A stretch of 64,000 nucleotides of DNA from Mycolicibacterium mageritense (GCF_010727475.1 NZ_AP022567.1:7316001-7380000), one strand, 5' to 3'. Positions 23,870-32,964 are shown, counted from the first letter of the stretch. The notes: a model not told the origin generated them from the letters alone. Program-made: numbers and translations.

Positions 23870-25407
23870 AGGTTGCCCGCCTTCTCTTTCTGATCCGCGT
23901 CGTCCTCGACGATCAACAGGGATTCCTCGCTGCGGTGCATGAGCTTGAGCACCAGCGGCATCAGCAGCAGGATCGCCATGAGCACATACGTCACGATCGC
24001 GACCGGCTCGGTGAACAGGCTGCCCCAGTCGCCGCCACCGAGCTGCAGGCTCTGGCGCAGTTGCCGTTCGATGCGCGGCCCGAGGATCACGCCGATGATC
24101 AACGGCAGCACGGGCAACCCGAATCGGCGCATCATCAGGCCCAGCAACCCGAACACCAACAGCAGCGCCAGATCCAGCGGTTGCACGTTGACAGCCAGCG
24201 CGCCCAGCGTCGCGAAGAATAGGATGCCCGCGTACAGGTAGGGCCGCGGGGTGCGCAGCAGCCGGGCCCAGATCGGCGCCAGCGGCAGGTTGAGCACCAG
24301 CAGCAGGAAGTTGCCGATGAACAAGCTCGCGATCAGCGTCCAGATCAGCAGCGGTTCCTTCTCGAAAAGAGTTGGGCCGGGCTGGATCCCGTAGGACACG
24401 AACGCCGTCAGCATGACCGCCGCGGTGGCGTTGGTGGGCAGCCCCAGCGACAACATCGGCACCAGGGTTCCTGCGGCCGACGCGTTGTTGGCCGCCTCGG
24501 GCCCCGCCACCCCTTCGATCGCGCCCTTGCCGAACTCCTCGGGATGCTTGGAGAGCTTCTTCTCGGTGATGTAGGACAGGAACGTCGGCAGCTCGGCACC
24601 GCCGGCAGGCAGTGCGCCGAACGGGAACCCGTATGCGGTGCCGCGCAGCCACGGCTTCCACGACCGTCCCCAGTCCTGCTTGCTCATCCACGGCCTACCC
24701 ACGGGGATCACGTCGGCCGGGCGGCGACGCAGGTGCGCGGCGACCCACAGGGCCTCGCCCAGCGCGAAGATCGCCACCGCGATCACCACGATGTCGATGC
24801 CGTCGGACAGCAGCGGCAACCCGAACGTCGCCCGCGGCTGACCGGTCAGGAAGTCGATGCCGACGACGCCGATGGCCAGGCCCAGGAACAGCGAGATGGC
24901 CCCGCGCAGCTTGGACGCGCCGAGCACCGCGGTCACGGCGACCAGGGCGAACAGCATGATCGCGAGGTAGGACGGGGCACCGAGCGTGACCGCGAAGCGC
25001 GAGATCGGCGGGGCGAACGCCGCCAGCAGCGCGGTGCCGATCGCCCCCGCGACGAACGATCCGATGGCCGCCGTGGCCAGCGCCTGGGCCGCGCGACCGG
25101 CCTTGGCCATCTTGTTGCCCTCGATCGAGGTGATGACCGACGACGATTCACCCGGCGTGTTCAACAGGATCGACGTCGTCGATCCGCCGTACATGCCGCC
25201 GTAGAAGATGCCCGCGAACATGATGAACGCCGCGCTGGGGCTGACGTTGTAGGTGACGGGCAGGAGCAACGCCACGGTCATGGCCGGGCCGATGCCCGGC
25301 AGCACGCCCACGGCGGTACCCAGCAGCACGCCGATGCAGGCGTACAGCAGGTTCATCGGAGTCGCCGCCTCGGCGAACCCCTGCAGCAACCAGTCGAAGT
25401 TTCCCAT
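23866..25407 (-). CDS. tctA: Tripartite tricarboxylate transporter, large membrane subunit TctA
   Basis: 513 residues, about 11-12 spans. Family signatures are visible: GVLPGIGPAMTVALLLPVT near the N terminus, FYGGMYGGSTTSILLNTPGE at about 70-90, and GALPAGGAELPTFLSY near the middle, with LGLPTNATAAVML following. TctA forms the transport channel for citrate or other tri- or dicarboxylates. It starts immediately after tctB and overlaps the usp gene. The polar C-terminal tail (SEESLLIVEDDADQKEKAGNL) is cytosolic by prediction. Confidence 0.93.
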   Translation of the reverse strand: MGNFDWLLQGFAEAATPMNLLYACIGVLLGTAVGVLPGIGPAMTVALLLPVTYNVSPSAAFIMFAGIFYGGMYGGSTTSILLNTPGESSSVITSIEGNKMAKAGRAAQALATAAIGSFVAGAIGTALLAAFAPPISRFAVTLGAPSYLAIMLFALVAVTAVLGASKLRGAISLFLGLAIGVVGIDFLTGQPRATFGLPLLSDGIDIVVIAVAIFALGEALWVAAHLRRRPADVIPVGRPWMSKQDWGRSWKPWLRGTAYGFPFGALPAGGAELPTFLSYITEKKLSKHPEEFGKGAIEGVAGPEAANNASAAGTLVPMLSLGLPTNATAAVMLTAFVSYGIQPGPTLFEKEPLLIWTLIASLFIGNFLLLVLNLPLAPIWARLLRTPRPYLYAGILFFATLGALAVNVQPLDLALLLVFGLLGLMMRRFGLPVLPLIIGVILGPRIERQLRQSLQLGGGDWGSLFTEPVAIVTYVLMAILLLMPLVLKLMHRSEESLLIVEDDADQKEKAGNL

Positions 25408-25929
25408 TTACAGAATCCCGTCCAGAATGCCTGCGGGCAGCGGAATTCCGAGCCCGGAGTAGAAGCCGTAGAAGGTCAGGACCGACAGCACCGCGCCGAT
25501 CGCGATGTTGCGGATGTAGTGCCGGTTGCCGAGGATGGTCGCCGCGCCGCCGAAGAACAGCGCCCCGGCGATGGCCCAGCCCAACGGCTTGACCAACACG
25601 ATCAGCAGCACGAACAGGCCCACGAGCAACCCGACCGTGCGCCAGTCCCCCGGTGAGTTCGGGTCGACGTCCTCGCCGGCGTCGGCCTCACCGACCGATC
25701 CGCGTGGAATCGCGATCGCGAGGATCACCGCGAGCACGATCAGCACGGCGCCGATGGCCACCGGGAAGAACTTGGGCCCCACGGGGTCGACCTTCGCGAA
25801 ACCCGCGGTCAGCGTCAGCGCGTCGTAGATCAGGAACGCACCGACGGCCACCATCACGACGCAGACCAGATACTGGGCCTTGTCCACCCGCTTCTCCGGG
25901 GTCTCCCCGACCGCTTTCTCGTCGCTCAT
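25408..25929 (-). CDS. tctB: Tripartite tricarboxylate transporter, small membrane subunit TctB
   Basis: 173 residues from MSDEKAVGE. Four hydrophobic segments (YLVCVVMVAVGAFLIYD, FFPVAIGAVLIVLAVILAI, VGLLVGLFVLLIVLVKPLG, then the C-terminal VLSVLTFYGFYSGLG) with the PKFFP motif typical of TctB. It lies between tctC, which it overlaps by four bases, and tctA, from which it is separated by no spacer. The longer upstream frame is within tctC and rejected. Confidence 0.9.
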   Translation of the reverse strand: MSDEKAVGETPEKRVDKAQYLVCVVMVAVGAFLIYDALTLTAGFAKVDPVGPKFFPVAIGAVLIVLAVILAIAIPRGSVGEADAGEDVDPNSPGDWRTVGLLVGLFVLLIVLVKPLGWAIAGALFFGGAATILGNRHYIRNIAIGAVLSVLTFYGFYSGLGIPLPAGILDGIL

Positions 25930-26912
25930 AGCAATCCCAATTCGCTCAGCGTCGAGGAGACGCGGTTGTCCTGGTCGGTGAGGAACTGTTCGAACTCGGG
26001 CCCGGTCACAAACGCGTCGCTCCAGCCGTTCTTGACCAGGGCCTCCTTCCACTGATCGGTCGCGTGCAGCTCCTCGAGCGCCTTCACCATCGCCTTGCGG
26101 GCGTCGTCGGAAATGCCTGGCGGAGCGAGGATTCCGCGCCAGTTGGTGAAGGTCAGGTTGATTCCGGCCTCGGTGAGGGTCGGCGCGTCGACGCCCTTGA
26201 CGCGTTCCTTGCCCGACACCGCGAGCACGCGCACCTGGCCGGCCTCGATCTGGTCGACGAACTCGCCGAGTCCTGTCGTGCCCGCGGCAATCTTCTTGCC
26301 CAGCAAGGCCGTCAGCAGATCGCCGCCACCGTCGTAGGTGACGTAGTTGACCTTGCGCGGGTCGACACCGACCGCACGTGCGGTCTCCATCGGGAACAGG
26401 TGATCGGGGCCGCCGGGCGACGATCCACCACCGATCGTGATCTTGGCCGGATCGGCCTTCCACGCGGCCACCAGATCTCCGATGGTCCGGAACGGCGAAT
26501 CACCGGGAACCAGAATGCCTTCCTGCTCCTCGACCATCTTGGCCAGAGCCGTGGCATCGGAGGCGCGGGCAGACGATCCGTTGGTGTACACCGCGCCGAC
26601 CACGCCGAGCCCCATCATCATCATGAGGTCGTCGTTGCCCTTCTCGTTCATCAACCGGGCCATGGCGACCGTGCCGCCCGCGCCGATCACGTTGAACACC
26701 TCGATCCGCCCGGTGATGTCGGTGTCTTCCATGATCTTCACCGCGGTTCGCGCGGTCAGGTCATAGCCACCGCCCGGGCTGTTCGGCACCATCATGCGCA
26801 GCCGGTGCAGCCCGCGGCTCTCGTCGCCGCCGCGCGTCACCCCGCATGCGGTCATCGATGCCGCCGCGACGAGAGCGACCAGTACGGCCGCGCACAATCG
26901 TCTGAACTTCAC
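25926..26912 (-). CDS. tctC: Tripartite tricarboxylate receptor lipoprotein TctC (Bug family)
   Basis: 328 residues from a GTG preceded at five bases by GGGGA; an upstream TTG at 26924 is in frame. The signal peptide ends in SMTAC (Cys23, lipidated). LRMMVPNSPGGGYDLTART is the Bug-family ligand loop, and GGGSSPGGPDHLFP and TFTNWRGILAPPG follow in the expected places. The protein binds the carboxylate outside the membrane and delivers it to TctAB. First gene of the operon, divergent from the sensor kinase. Confidence 0.92.
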   Translation of the reverse strand: MKFRRLCAAVLVALVAAASMTACGVTRGGDESRGLHRLRMMVPNSPGGGYDLTARTAVKIMEDTDITGRIEVFNVIGAGGTVAMARLMNEKGNDDLMMMMGLGVVGAVYTNGSSARASDATALAKMVEEQEGILVPGDSPFRTIGDLVAAWKADPAKITIGGGSSPGGPDHLFPMETARAVGVDPRKVNYVTYDGGGDLLTALLGKKIAAGTTGLGEFVDQIEAGQVRVLAVSGKERVKGVDAPTLTEAGINLTFTNWRGILAPPGISDDARKAMVKALEELHATDQWKEALVKNGWSDAFVTGPEFEQFLTDQDNRVSSTLSELGLL

Positions 26913-26950
26913 AGCAGTCCCCAATCACCGAGTCCGGAAAACACTGACGT

Positions 26951-26975
26951 GTGATGCTCAGCAATACTGAATCAC
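26951..26975. promoter_or_regulatory. Imperfect palindrome in the tct / two-component intergenic gap
   Basis: GTGATGCTCAGCAATACTGA plus ATCAC has GTGAT/ATCAC and TCAG/CTGA arms with a small bulge. It lies between tctC and the divergent kinase gene and is a candidate site for the response regulator. Weak symmetry; position is the main support. Confidence 0.4.
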
Positions 26976-26994
26976 GAAGTGAGCCACGTCACCG

Positions 26995-28659
26995 ATGAGA
27001 ACGCAAAGGAAGTATTGGTCATTGAGTTCACCGTCCGGCGTTGCCCGCCTGCTGCGCAGCCGCAGCCTGGCCGGCCGCTTCCTGGTGTTCCAACTGCTGG
27101 TGGTGGCGGTGGTGTTGATCGCCGTGGCAGCGGTGTCGGTGGCCCAGTCCACGCGTGAGTTTCGCGATGTCCGCGGCCAGCGCATGATCGCGGTCGCGGA
27201 GAACCTGGCGTCCACACCGATCGTGCGCGACCGCTACGCCGACCCGCTCGCGGCGCAGGTGCTCGCACCCGACGTGGACCGCGCGGTGGCGCTGTCCGGC
27301 GCAGGCCTGGCCGAGATCGCGGATCCGGCCGGCCTGGTGCGGGTGTCCTCTGACCCCGGCCGGCTCGGTCAACGCCTCGACCTCGGCCCGAGCCGCGTCG
27401 ACGAAGGCCGGGCCTGGTTCGGCGACAGCGACATCGGTGGCGTGCACAGCCTCGTCGGGCAGGTTCCCGTGCTCGCCGGCGATGGCGCGGTGCTGGCCGT
27501 CGTGTCGGTCAGCGAACGGTATCCGTCGGTGTGGGAACTGCTCGGCGGTGCCGGCGAACGGCTGTTGATCTATCTCGGACTGGGTGCGGTACTCGGGCTG
27601 GTGGCGTCGTGGCTGTTGTCGCGGCGCATCAACAGGCACACGCGCGGCCTCGACATCGCCGAGATCGCGAGCCTGGCCGATCATCGGGAAGCGTTGCTGC
27701 ACAGCATCCGCGAAGGCGTGGTGGCGGTCAGCACCGACGGCGTCATCACGGTGCTCAACGACAGCGCGGCCGAACTGCTCGGCGTCAGTGCCGGCGCGAT
27801 CGGCCGCCGGGTCGACGACATCGGCCTGGACCGGGCCGTCGTCGACTTCCTGCTGTCGGGTGAACAGGGCCGTCCCGACGAGGACGATGCCGTGATCGCG
27901 ACCGGAACCCGGGTACTCGCGCTGAACCGAAGGGCGGCCAGCAGCCAGGGCAGGCGCATCGGTACCGTCACCACCATGCGCGACAGCACCGAACTCGCCG
28001 CGCTGCAGTCACAGTTGTCGTCGCACCGCAGTGTCACCGACACCCTGCGCGCCCAGACCCACGAATTCGCCAACCAGTTGCACACCATCTCCGGGCTCGT
28101 CCAGCTCGGCGAGTTCGACGCGGTGCACGATCTGGTCGGAACCCTCACCCGGCGTCGCGCCGAGATCAACGACGCTGTCACCCAACATGTTTCCGATCCA
28201 GCCGTGGCCGCGCTGCTGATCGCCAAGATCTCGCTGGCCGCCGAGAACGGCGTCACCCTGGCCATCACGCCCGACAGCCACCTCGCGGCGCTGGACCCGG
28301 CGCTCGCCACCGACGTGATCACGCTGCTCGGCAATCTGATCGACAACGCGGTGGACGTGTCGGTGGGCGCCGAGCCTGCGCTTGTGCAGGTCCGCGTGAC
28401 CGACGCGGCCGGGCTCGAGCTGGCCGTGTCCGACTCGGGATCCGGTGTGCCCGAGCATCTTCGGGAGTCGATCTTCTCCCGCGGGGTCACCTCGAAACCC
28501 GACGTGCCGGGTGGCCGGGGCATCGGGCTGGCCCTCGTGCGGCTGGTCAGCGCGCAGCACGGTGGCACGATCGAGGTCACCGACGCCCCGGACGGCGGCG
28601 CCATGTTCGTGGTCCGGTTACCGCAGGCCGCCGTCGCGAGACGGGCCGCCCATGCGTGA
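26995..28659 (+). CDS. CitA/DcuS-type sensor histidine kinase
   Basis: 554 residues. One span near residues 27-50 (FLVFQLLVVAVVLIAVAAV), an extracellular PAS-like sensor to about 185, a second span at about 188-208 (LLIYLGLGAVLGLVASWLL), a cytosolic PAS domain, then the phosphoacceptor in QTHEFANQLHTISGL, N-box NLIDNAVD, DSGSGVPEHL and GGRGIGLALV. This is the layout of citrate/dicarboxylate sensors. The divergent tctCBA operon supports a tricarboxylate ligand. The start may be the ATG at 26995 or a TTG near 27022 that has AAAGGAAG upstream. Its last codons overlap the response-regulator gene. Confidence 0.9.
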   Translation: MRTQRKYWSLSSPSGVARLLRSRSLAGRFLVFQLLVVAVVLIAVAAVSVAQSTREFRDVRGQRMIAVAENLASTPIVRDRYADPLAAQVLAPDVDRAVALSGAGLAEIADPAGLVRVSSDPGRLGQRLDLGPSRVDEGRAWFGDSDIGGVHSLVGQVPVLAGDGAVLAVVSVSERYPSVWELLGGAGERLLIYLGLGAVLGLVASWLLSRRINRHTRGLDIAEIASLADHREALLHSIREGVVAVSTDGVITVLNDSAAELLGVSAGAIGRRVDDIGLDRAVVDFLLSGEQGRPDEDDAVIATGTRVLALNRRAASSQGRRIGTVTTMRDSTELAALQSQLSSHRSVTDTLRAQTHEFANQLHTISGLVQLGEFDAVHDLVGTLTRRRAEINDAVTQHVSDPAVAALLIAKISLAAENGVTLAITPDSHLAALDPALATDVITLLGNLIDNAVDVSVGAEPALVQVRVTDAAGLELAVSDSGSGVPEHLRESIFSRGVTSKPDVPGGRGIGLALVRLVSAQHGGTIEVTDAPDGGAMFVVRLPQAAVARRAAHA

Positions 28660-29314
28660 CGTGCTCATCGTCGACGACGACTTCATGGTGGCCGAGATCC
28701 ACCGCCGGTTCGTCGAACGCGTCGACGGGTTTCGCCCGGTTGGCTTGGCGCGCAACGGAACCGAAGCGTTGTCCGCGGTCGAGGAGCTGAAACCCGACCT
28801 GGTGCTGCTCGATGTCTACCTACCCGACATGACCGGACTCGAGGTGCTGCAACGGCTGCGGTCGGCGGGCCATCCCGTCGGCGTCATCATGATCACCGCC
28901 GCGCGGGAGATCGACACCGTGCGTGGCGCGCTCGACGGCGGCGCGGCCGACTACCTGATCAAGCCGTTCGAATTCGACCAGTTGCGGGCGAAGCTCGCGG
29001 CGTTCGCGGCGCGCGCCGACGCACTGGCCTCGGCGCGTGGCGCCGACCAGTCGCTGATCGACACCCTGTTCGGGGGTCCGGCGGCCGCCACCCAGGTGTT
29101 GCCGAAGGGCCTCGGAGCGGAGACCGGCAAGCTCGTGCTGGACGCGGTCCGCGACGCCGGGGAGGTGTCGGCGACCGAATGCGCCGACCTGGTCGGAATC
29201 TCCCGGGTCAGCGCACGCCGCTATCTGGAGCACTACCTGGCCACCGGGGCCCTCGAGCTGCGCCTGCAGTACGGCGCGGGGCGGCCCGAACGGCGCTACC
29301 GCACCGCGCGCTGA
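28652..29314 (+). CDS. CitB/DctR-type response regulator
   Basis: 220 residues. Receiver domain with VDDDFMVAE, phosphoacceptor Asp54 in LLDVYLPDMTG, MITAAREID and KPFEFDQL. A C-terminal helix-turn-helix is visible in VSATECADLVGISRVSARRYLEHYL. Overlaps the kinase gene by eight bases. Together they most likely activate tctCBA in the presence of the carboxylate. The 3' end overlaps the convergent DUF2784-like gene by 19 bases. Confidence 0.9.
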   Translation: MRDVLIVDDDFMVAEIHRRFVERVDGFRPVGLARNGTEALSAVEELKPDLVLLDVYLPDMTGLEVLQRLRSAGHPVGVIMITAAREIDTVRGALDGGAADYLIKPFEFDQLRAKLAAFAARADALASARGADQSLIDTLFGGPAAATQVLPKGLGAETGKLVLDAVRDAGEVSATECADLVGISRVSARRYLEHYLATGALELRLQYGAGRPERRYRTAR

Positions 29315-29664
29315 CGGCGCCGCACGGCCACCACCCACGACATCACCACGGTTGCGAACACTGCCAGCTGCACCGCGGTCGCCCAGCTCGCCGGGTACAC
29401 GACCCCGGTCAGGTAGTGGGCGATGAAACCGTCGGGCGGCAACGGCGCCATCCCCGCGCCGGCCCGCGCCCATCGTTCCACGTCGGTGAGCGGACACGGC
29501 AGATCCAATGCCAACCCGGCCGCACCCCACGCGACCGCGGCCACGTGCAGGACAAGGGTGCGCGGCAGGCGCCACGCCAGGAAACCGCCCAGCACCACAT
29601 AGGCGATGAAGGTGAAGTGCACCGTGACCGTCACGGCAACGATCAGTGTGAAGAGAACCGCCAT
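29296..29664 (-). CDS. DUF2784-like four-span membrane protein
   Basis: 122 residues with about three to four spans: TLIVAVTVTVHFTFIAYVVLG, LVLHVAAVAWGAAGLALDL, and VQLAVFATVVMSWVVAV. The FLAWRLPRT loop, CPLTDVERW and the GFIAHYL segment match what I remember of DUF2784 (conserved PCPLT-x-E). Function unknown. Its end overlaps the response-regulator gene convergently, and the divergent amidotransferase gene starts 58 bases away. Confidence 0.72.
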   Translation of the reverse strand: MAVLFTLIVAVTVTVHFTFIAYVVLGGFLAWRLPRTLVLHVAAVAWGAAGLALDLPCPLTDVERWARAGAGMAPLPPDGFIAHYLTGVVYPASWATAVQLAVFATVVMSWVVAVRRRQRAVR

Positions 29665-29722
29665 ATCGCCTCCTCACTGGTACCCAACCCGACTATGCAC
29701 CCGTCACGGCGGTCACGAGATA

Positions 29723-30460
29723 ATGGCGGACGTGGCGCCCCGAGTCTTGTTCATCTACAACGATCCGATCGCGACCGAAGCCTTGTTGGGTGAGGCGTTC
29801 AGCGACTGTGGGTTCGACATCGAGACCTTCACGGTGGTTCCGGCCGACCGGGTGGACCAGCCGGCCATGCCGGTGCGGTTTCCCGACCCCGCCGACTATG
29901 ACGTGATCGTGCCGCTCGGTGCGCGCTGGCCCGTGTACGACGAGGCACTGCGCGCGGCCTGGGTGGACGACGAGATGAATATGGTGCGCCAGGCCGCCGA
30001 CACCGGTGTGGGAGTGCTCGGCGTGTGCTTCGGCGGCCAGCTGATCGCACAGGCCTACGGCGGCTCGGTCAGCAGGTCGAACACCCCGGAGATCGGTTGG
30101 TATGACGTCACCAGCGATGAACCCGGCCTGATCCCGGGCGGACCCTGGTTCCAGTGGCACTTCGACCGGTGGACGGTGCCACCCGGGGCCACCGAGATCG
30201 CCAGGACCGCCGCGGCGTCGCAGGCCTTCGTGCTCGGGCGGACGCTGGCACTGCAGTTCCACCCGGAGCTGGACACCGCGCTGCTGGAGCTGTGGCTGGC
30301 CGACGACCGCGACGGCGAGGCCGCCGGAATCGGCCGGACGCATGACCAATTGCGGATGCGGACAACCGAACTCGTCACGGACGCGCGCATCCGGATCCGC
30401 CGCCTGGTGCACGGGTTCCTGGCGCAGGTAGCCCAGGCCCCCGCCGCGGACGTAGGCTGA
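29723..30460 (+). CDS. Class I glutamine amidotransferase-like protein
   Basis: 245 residues from MADVAPRVLF. The nucleophile Cys102 is in GVCFGGQLIAQAYGG, and the His-Glu dyad is in LQFHPELD at about 187-189. A single GATase1 domain like this serves as a free amidotransferase or hydrolase (GMP-synthase-like or gamma-glutamyl-type family); no synthase partner is adjacent. It is transcribed toward the phosphoribosyltransferase gene 34 bases downstream, so they may be co-expressed. Confidence 0.82.
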   Translation: MADVAPRVLFIYNDPIATEALLGEAFSDCGFDIETFTVVPADRVDQPAMPVRFPDPADYDVIVPLGARWPVYDEALRAAWVDDEMNMVRQAADTGVGVLGVCFGGQLIAQAYGGSVSRSNTPEIGWYDVTSDEPGLIPGGPWFQWHFDRWTVPPGATEIARTAAASQAFVLGRTLALQFHPELDTALLELWLADDRDGEAAGIGRTHDQLRMRTTELVTDARIRIRRLVHGFLAQVAQAPAADVG

Positions 30461-30494
30461 ATTCAGAAGTTCACCGACTGCGACCACCCACACC

Positions 30495-31169
30495 ATGAGC
30501 GGATGGGGCGGACTCGTCCGACGAGCCGCCGGAGGAGTGTTCCAGGACCGCCGCGAGGCCGGCCAGGTTCTGGCCCAGAAGTTGGTGTCCTACCGCGGAA
30601 CTCCCGGCCTGTTGGTGCTCGGGCTTGCACGCGGCGGAATCCCGGTCGGCTGGGAAGTGGCATCGTTCCTGAACGCGCCGCTCGAAGTGTTCCTGGTGCG
30701 CAAGCTCGGGGTGCCGAACTGGCAGGAACTGGCCATGGGCGCGCTGGCCTCGGGCGGCGGTGTGCTGGTGAACGACGACCTGGTCCGCCGGTTGGGCATC
30801 AGCGAGCAGGACGTCAACAACACCATCGGACGGGAAAGGGTCGAGCTGGCCCGCCGGGAACGCGCGTACCGCGGTGACCGGCCGCCGCTCGACGTCACCG
30901 GTCGGACCGTCATCCTGGTCGACGACGGAATCGCGACCGGCTCGAGCATGATCGCCGCGTTGCGTGCGCTTCGCACTGCCGCGCGACTGGTCGTGGCCGT
31001 GCCGGTCGGACCCGCGTCGGTGTGCCGGGAATTGCGCAGGGAGGCCGATGAGGTGATCTGTGCGAGCAGCCCACCCGAGTTCGAATCGGTTGGCCAGGCG
31101 TTCGCCGACTTCCACCAGGTCAGCGACGACGAAGTGCGCGAACTGCTCGCGACACCGACCGTCGACTAG
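30495..31169 (+). CDS. Phosphoribosyltransferase-family protein (Rv2143-like)
   Basis: 224 residues. VILVDDGIATGSSM (about 139-152) is the PRPP-binding loop, and LARGGIPVGWEVASFL near 43-58 supplies the first conserved loop of type I phosphoribosyltransferases. The same gene lies upstream of wag31 in M. tuberculosis (Rv2143), from memory. Its base substrate is not known. The stop overlaps, convergently, the stop of the acidic membrane protein gene. An in-frame upstream reading does not exist because of a stop. Confidence 0.83.
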   Translation: MSGWGGLVRRAAGGVFQDRREAGQVLAQKLVSYRGTPGLLVLGLARGGIPVGWEVASFLNAPLEVFLVRKLGVPNWQELAMGALASGGGVLVNDDLVRRLGISEQDVNNTIGRERVELARRERAYRGDRPPLDVTGRTVILVDDGIATGSSMIAALRALRTAARLVVAVPVGPASVCRELRREADEVICASSPPEFESVGQAFADFHQVSDDEVRELLATPTVD

Positions 31170-31579
31170 TTCTTCTGCTCGTTCTTCTGGTCGTCGGCGG
31201 CATCGTCGGAAACCTCGGCGCTCTCGTCGACGCCGTCCGACGTGTCGTCGGCGGTCGTTTCGCCGAGCGCCTCGTCGTCGTGGTCCTCGCGCGGAATCTC
31301 GGCCGTGTCGTCGGACACCCCGCCGCCCGCGGGCACCTCGGGTTCTTCCTCGTCCGGGTAATCCACGGCCTCGGCTTCTCCCGAGTCCGACACGCTCGCG
31401 GCCGACTGTCCCGCGGACGCACCCCGGGACCGTTCCCGCAGCGCGTCGACGATCAACAGGATCACGCCGATGACGCTTGCACCGATGCACACCCAGGCGA
31501 TCAACTCATTGCTGGTGACCACAGCGGTCACCAGCGCGGCGAGGCCGATGACAGCAAGGACAAGCGCAATGATCAGCAT
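31166..31579 (-). CDS. Acidic membrane protein downstream of wag31 (Rv2144c-like)
   Basis: 137 residues: two adjacent hydrophobic segments (MLIIALVLAVIGLAALVTAVV and LIAWVCIGASVIGVILLIV) followed by about 85 residues rich in Asp, Glu and Ser, ending NEQKN. The acidic tail should be cytosolic. Position next to wag31 is conserved in mycobacteria. No enzyme motif. It may act in polar growth through electrostatic contacts, but that is only inference from position. Confidence 0.78.
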   Translation of the reverse strand: MLIIALVLAVIGLAALVTAVVTSNELIAWVCIGASVIGVILLIVDALRERSRGASAGQSAASVSDSGEAEAVDYPDEEEPEVPAGGGVSDDTAEIPREDHDDEALGETTADDTSDGVDESAEVSDDAADDQKNEQKN

Positions 31580-31625
31580 TGTTCAACCCCAGGTGTGGTA
31601 GGCCAGCGTGCGGTGTCAACCGGTG

Positions 31626-32450
31626 TCAGTTGTTGCCCCGGTTGAACTGGCCGAACCCACCTGCATCGTTGTTGGCGCTGGAATCCACCGGTGCTGCCGA
31701 GCCGCGCTGACCGAGCTCCTCGAGCTGCGACTCGAGGTAGGTCTTGAGCCGCGTGCGGTATTCGCGTTCGAACGTCCGCAGCTGCTCCAACCGGCCCTCG
31801 AGCACGGTGCGCTGCTGGTTGATGGTTCCCATGATCTCGGAGTGCTTGCGCTCGGCGTCGGCCTGCAGGGCGTCGGCCTTCTCCTGCGCCTGGCGCAGCT
31901 GGGTCTCCGAACGCGTCTGCGCGTCGGCCAGCATGGCGTCGGCGCGCTGGCGTGCCTCCGACACCGTGGTCTCGGCGGTCTTGCGCGCATCGTTGACCAT
32001 GGCGTCGGCCTGGGCGCGGGCATCGGCGAGCAGCTTGTCCGACTCCGCCTTGGCCGTGCTCGTGAGCCGGTCGGCGGTGTCCTGGGCCAGGCTCAGCACG
32101 CGCGCGGCGCGCACCGCGGTGTCCTCGCTCGCAGGGGCCGCGGCCGCGGCGGCAGGCGCGGGTGCAGGAGCCGGGGGCTCGTACACCGGCTGCGGCTCGG
32201 GCTCGGGCTCGCTGTACAGCGGGATCGACTGCGTCGGCTGCGCACCGCCTCCCCCTGCCCGGGCCGAGCTGAGCTCGGAGTCGAGCTCGGCGACGCGCTG
32301 CCGGAGGTCGGCATTCTCCTCGATGAGCCGGGTCAGCTCGTTCTCAACCAGATCGAGAAAGGCGTCGACCTCGTCTTCGTTGTAGCCGCGCTTGCCGATG
32401 GGCGGCTTGCTGAACGCGACGTTGTGGACGTCCGCCGGTGTGAGCGGCAT
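31626..32450 (-). CDS. wag31: DivIVA-family polar growth protein Wag31
   Basis: 274 residues. The N-terminal DivIVA domain (MPLTPADVHNVAFSKPPIGK, RGYNEDEVDAFLDLVENELT) binds curved membrane and forms a short coiled coil. Residues 65-120 are a Pro/Glu/Ala-rich linker with Thr73, the site I recall as phosphorylated by PknA in M. tuberculosis. A long C-terminal coiled coil (about 125-250) follows. The protein marks growing poles and organises wall synthesis; it is essential in mycobacteria. AAGGGGGC precedes the ATG, and a TACACT -10-like hexamer (32492-32497, minus strand) lies about 42 bases upstream, so it can be transcribed separately from the dcw operon. Confidence 0.97.
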   Translation of the reverse strand: MPLTPADVHNVAFSKPPIGKRGYNEDEVDAFLDLVENELTRLIEENADLRQRVAELDSELSSARAGGGGAQPTQSIPLYSEPEPEPQPVYEPPAPAPAPAAAAAAPASEDTAVRAARVLSLAQDTADRLTSTAKAESDKLLADARAQADAMVNDARKTAETTVSEARQRADAMLADAQTRSETQLRQAQEKADALQADAERKHSEIMGTINQQRTVLEGRLEQLRTFEREYRTRLKTYLESQLEELGQRGSAAPVDSSANNDAGGFGQFNRGNN

Positions 32451-32491
32451 TGTCTGCCCCCTTGAAGTCTTGGACCGTCAACCGATCTCAA

Positions 32492-32497
32492 AGTGTA
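32492..32497 (-). promoter_or_regulatory. Candidate wag31 -10 element
   Basis: TACACT on the minus strand with a CAGTTG-like hexamer 16 bases upstream. It would give a 5' leader of about 35 bases. The rest of the 208-base gap between yggT and wag31 (32451-32658) includes an AT-rich stretch around 32565-32600 but no gene. Confidence 0.45.
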
Positions 32498-32658
32498 AAG
32501 CCTTGTTTGAACGCAACTGGCGTCCATCCTGTCACACCAGACCCGAGGGTTGCAGTGGAGGCCAATTTTTAAGAGCGAATTTCAATCTTCTTACGCGATT
32601 GTGGTAAGTCCGGCAAACCCGGATCGGGCCAGGGTCGACGCATCCGGCGAGCCGCTGC

Positions 32659-32964
32659 TCAGCTGGCGGCGTTGAGCGCGACCTGCATTCCGATGAACAC
32701 CACGAGCAGCAGCACCATGATCGACAGATCCAGCCGCACCGCACCTATGGTGAGCTGCGGAATGAGCCGTCGCAGCAGCTTCACCGGCGGATCGGTCACC
32801 GTCATGATGACCTCAAGGATCACCACGGTGAGTCCCTTGGGATGCCAGTCGCGGCTGAACGAGCGAATGAACTCGACCACGACCCGCGCGATCAGCAACA
32901 GCCAGAAGATGAACAGCGCGAAGAACAGAATCTCGAAGAGCAGCGACAACTGAGCCGACCTCAC
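32659..32964 (-). CDS. YggT-family membrane protein (Rv2146c-like)
   Basis: 101 residues, GTG start. Two hydrophobic hairpins (LLFEILFFALFIFWLLLIARVV, and LDLSIMVLLLVVFIGMQVAL) flank the YGGT motif region SRDWHPKGLTVVILEVIMTVTDPPVKLLRRLIP, in which the TDPP-x-K-L-L-R core is characteristic. YggT proteins sit beside sepF across Gram-positive bacteria and are thought to assist division or osmotic adaptation. It lies 137 bases downstream of sepF and 208 upstream of wag31. Confidence 0.88.
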   Translation of the reverse strand: MRSAQLSLLFEILFFALFIFWLLLIARVVVEFIRSFSRDWHPKGLTVVILEVIMTVTDPPVKLLRRLIPQLTIGAVRLDLSIMVLLLVVFIGMQVALNAAS

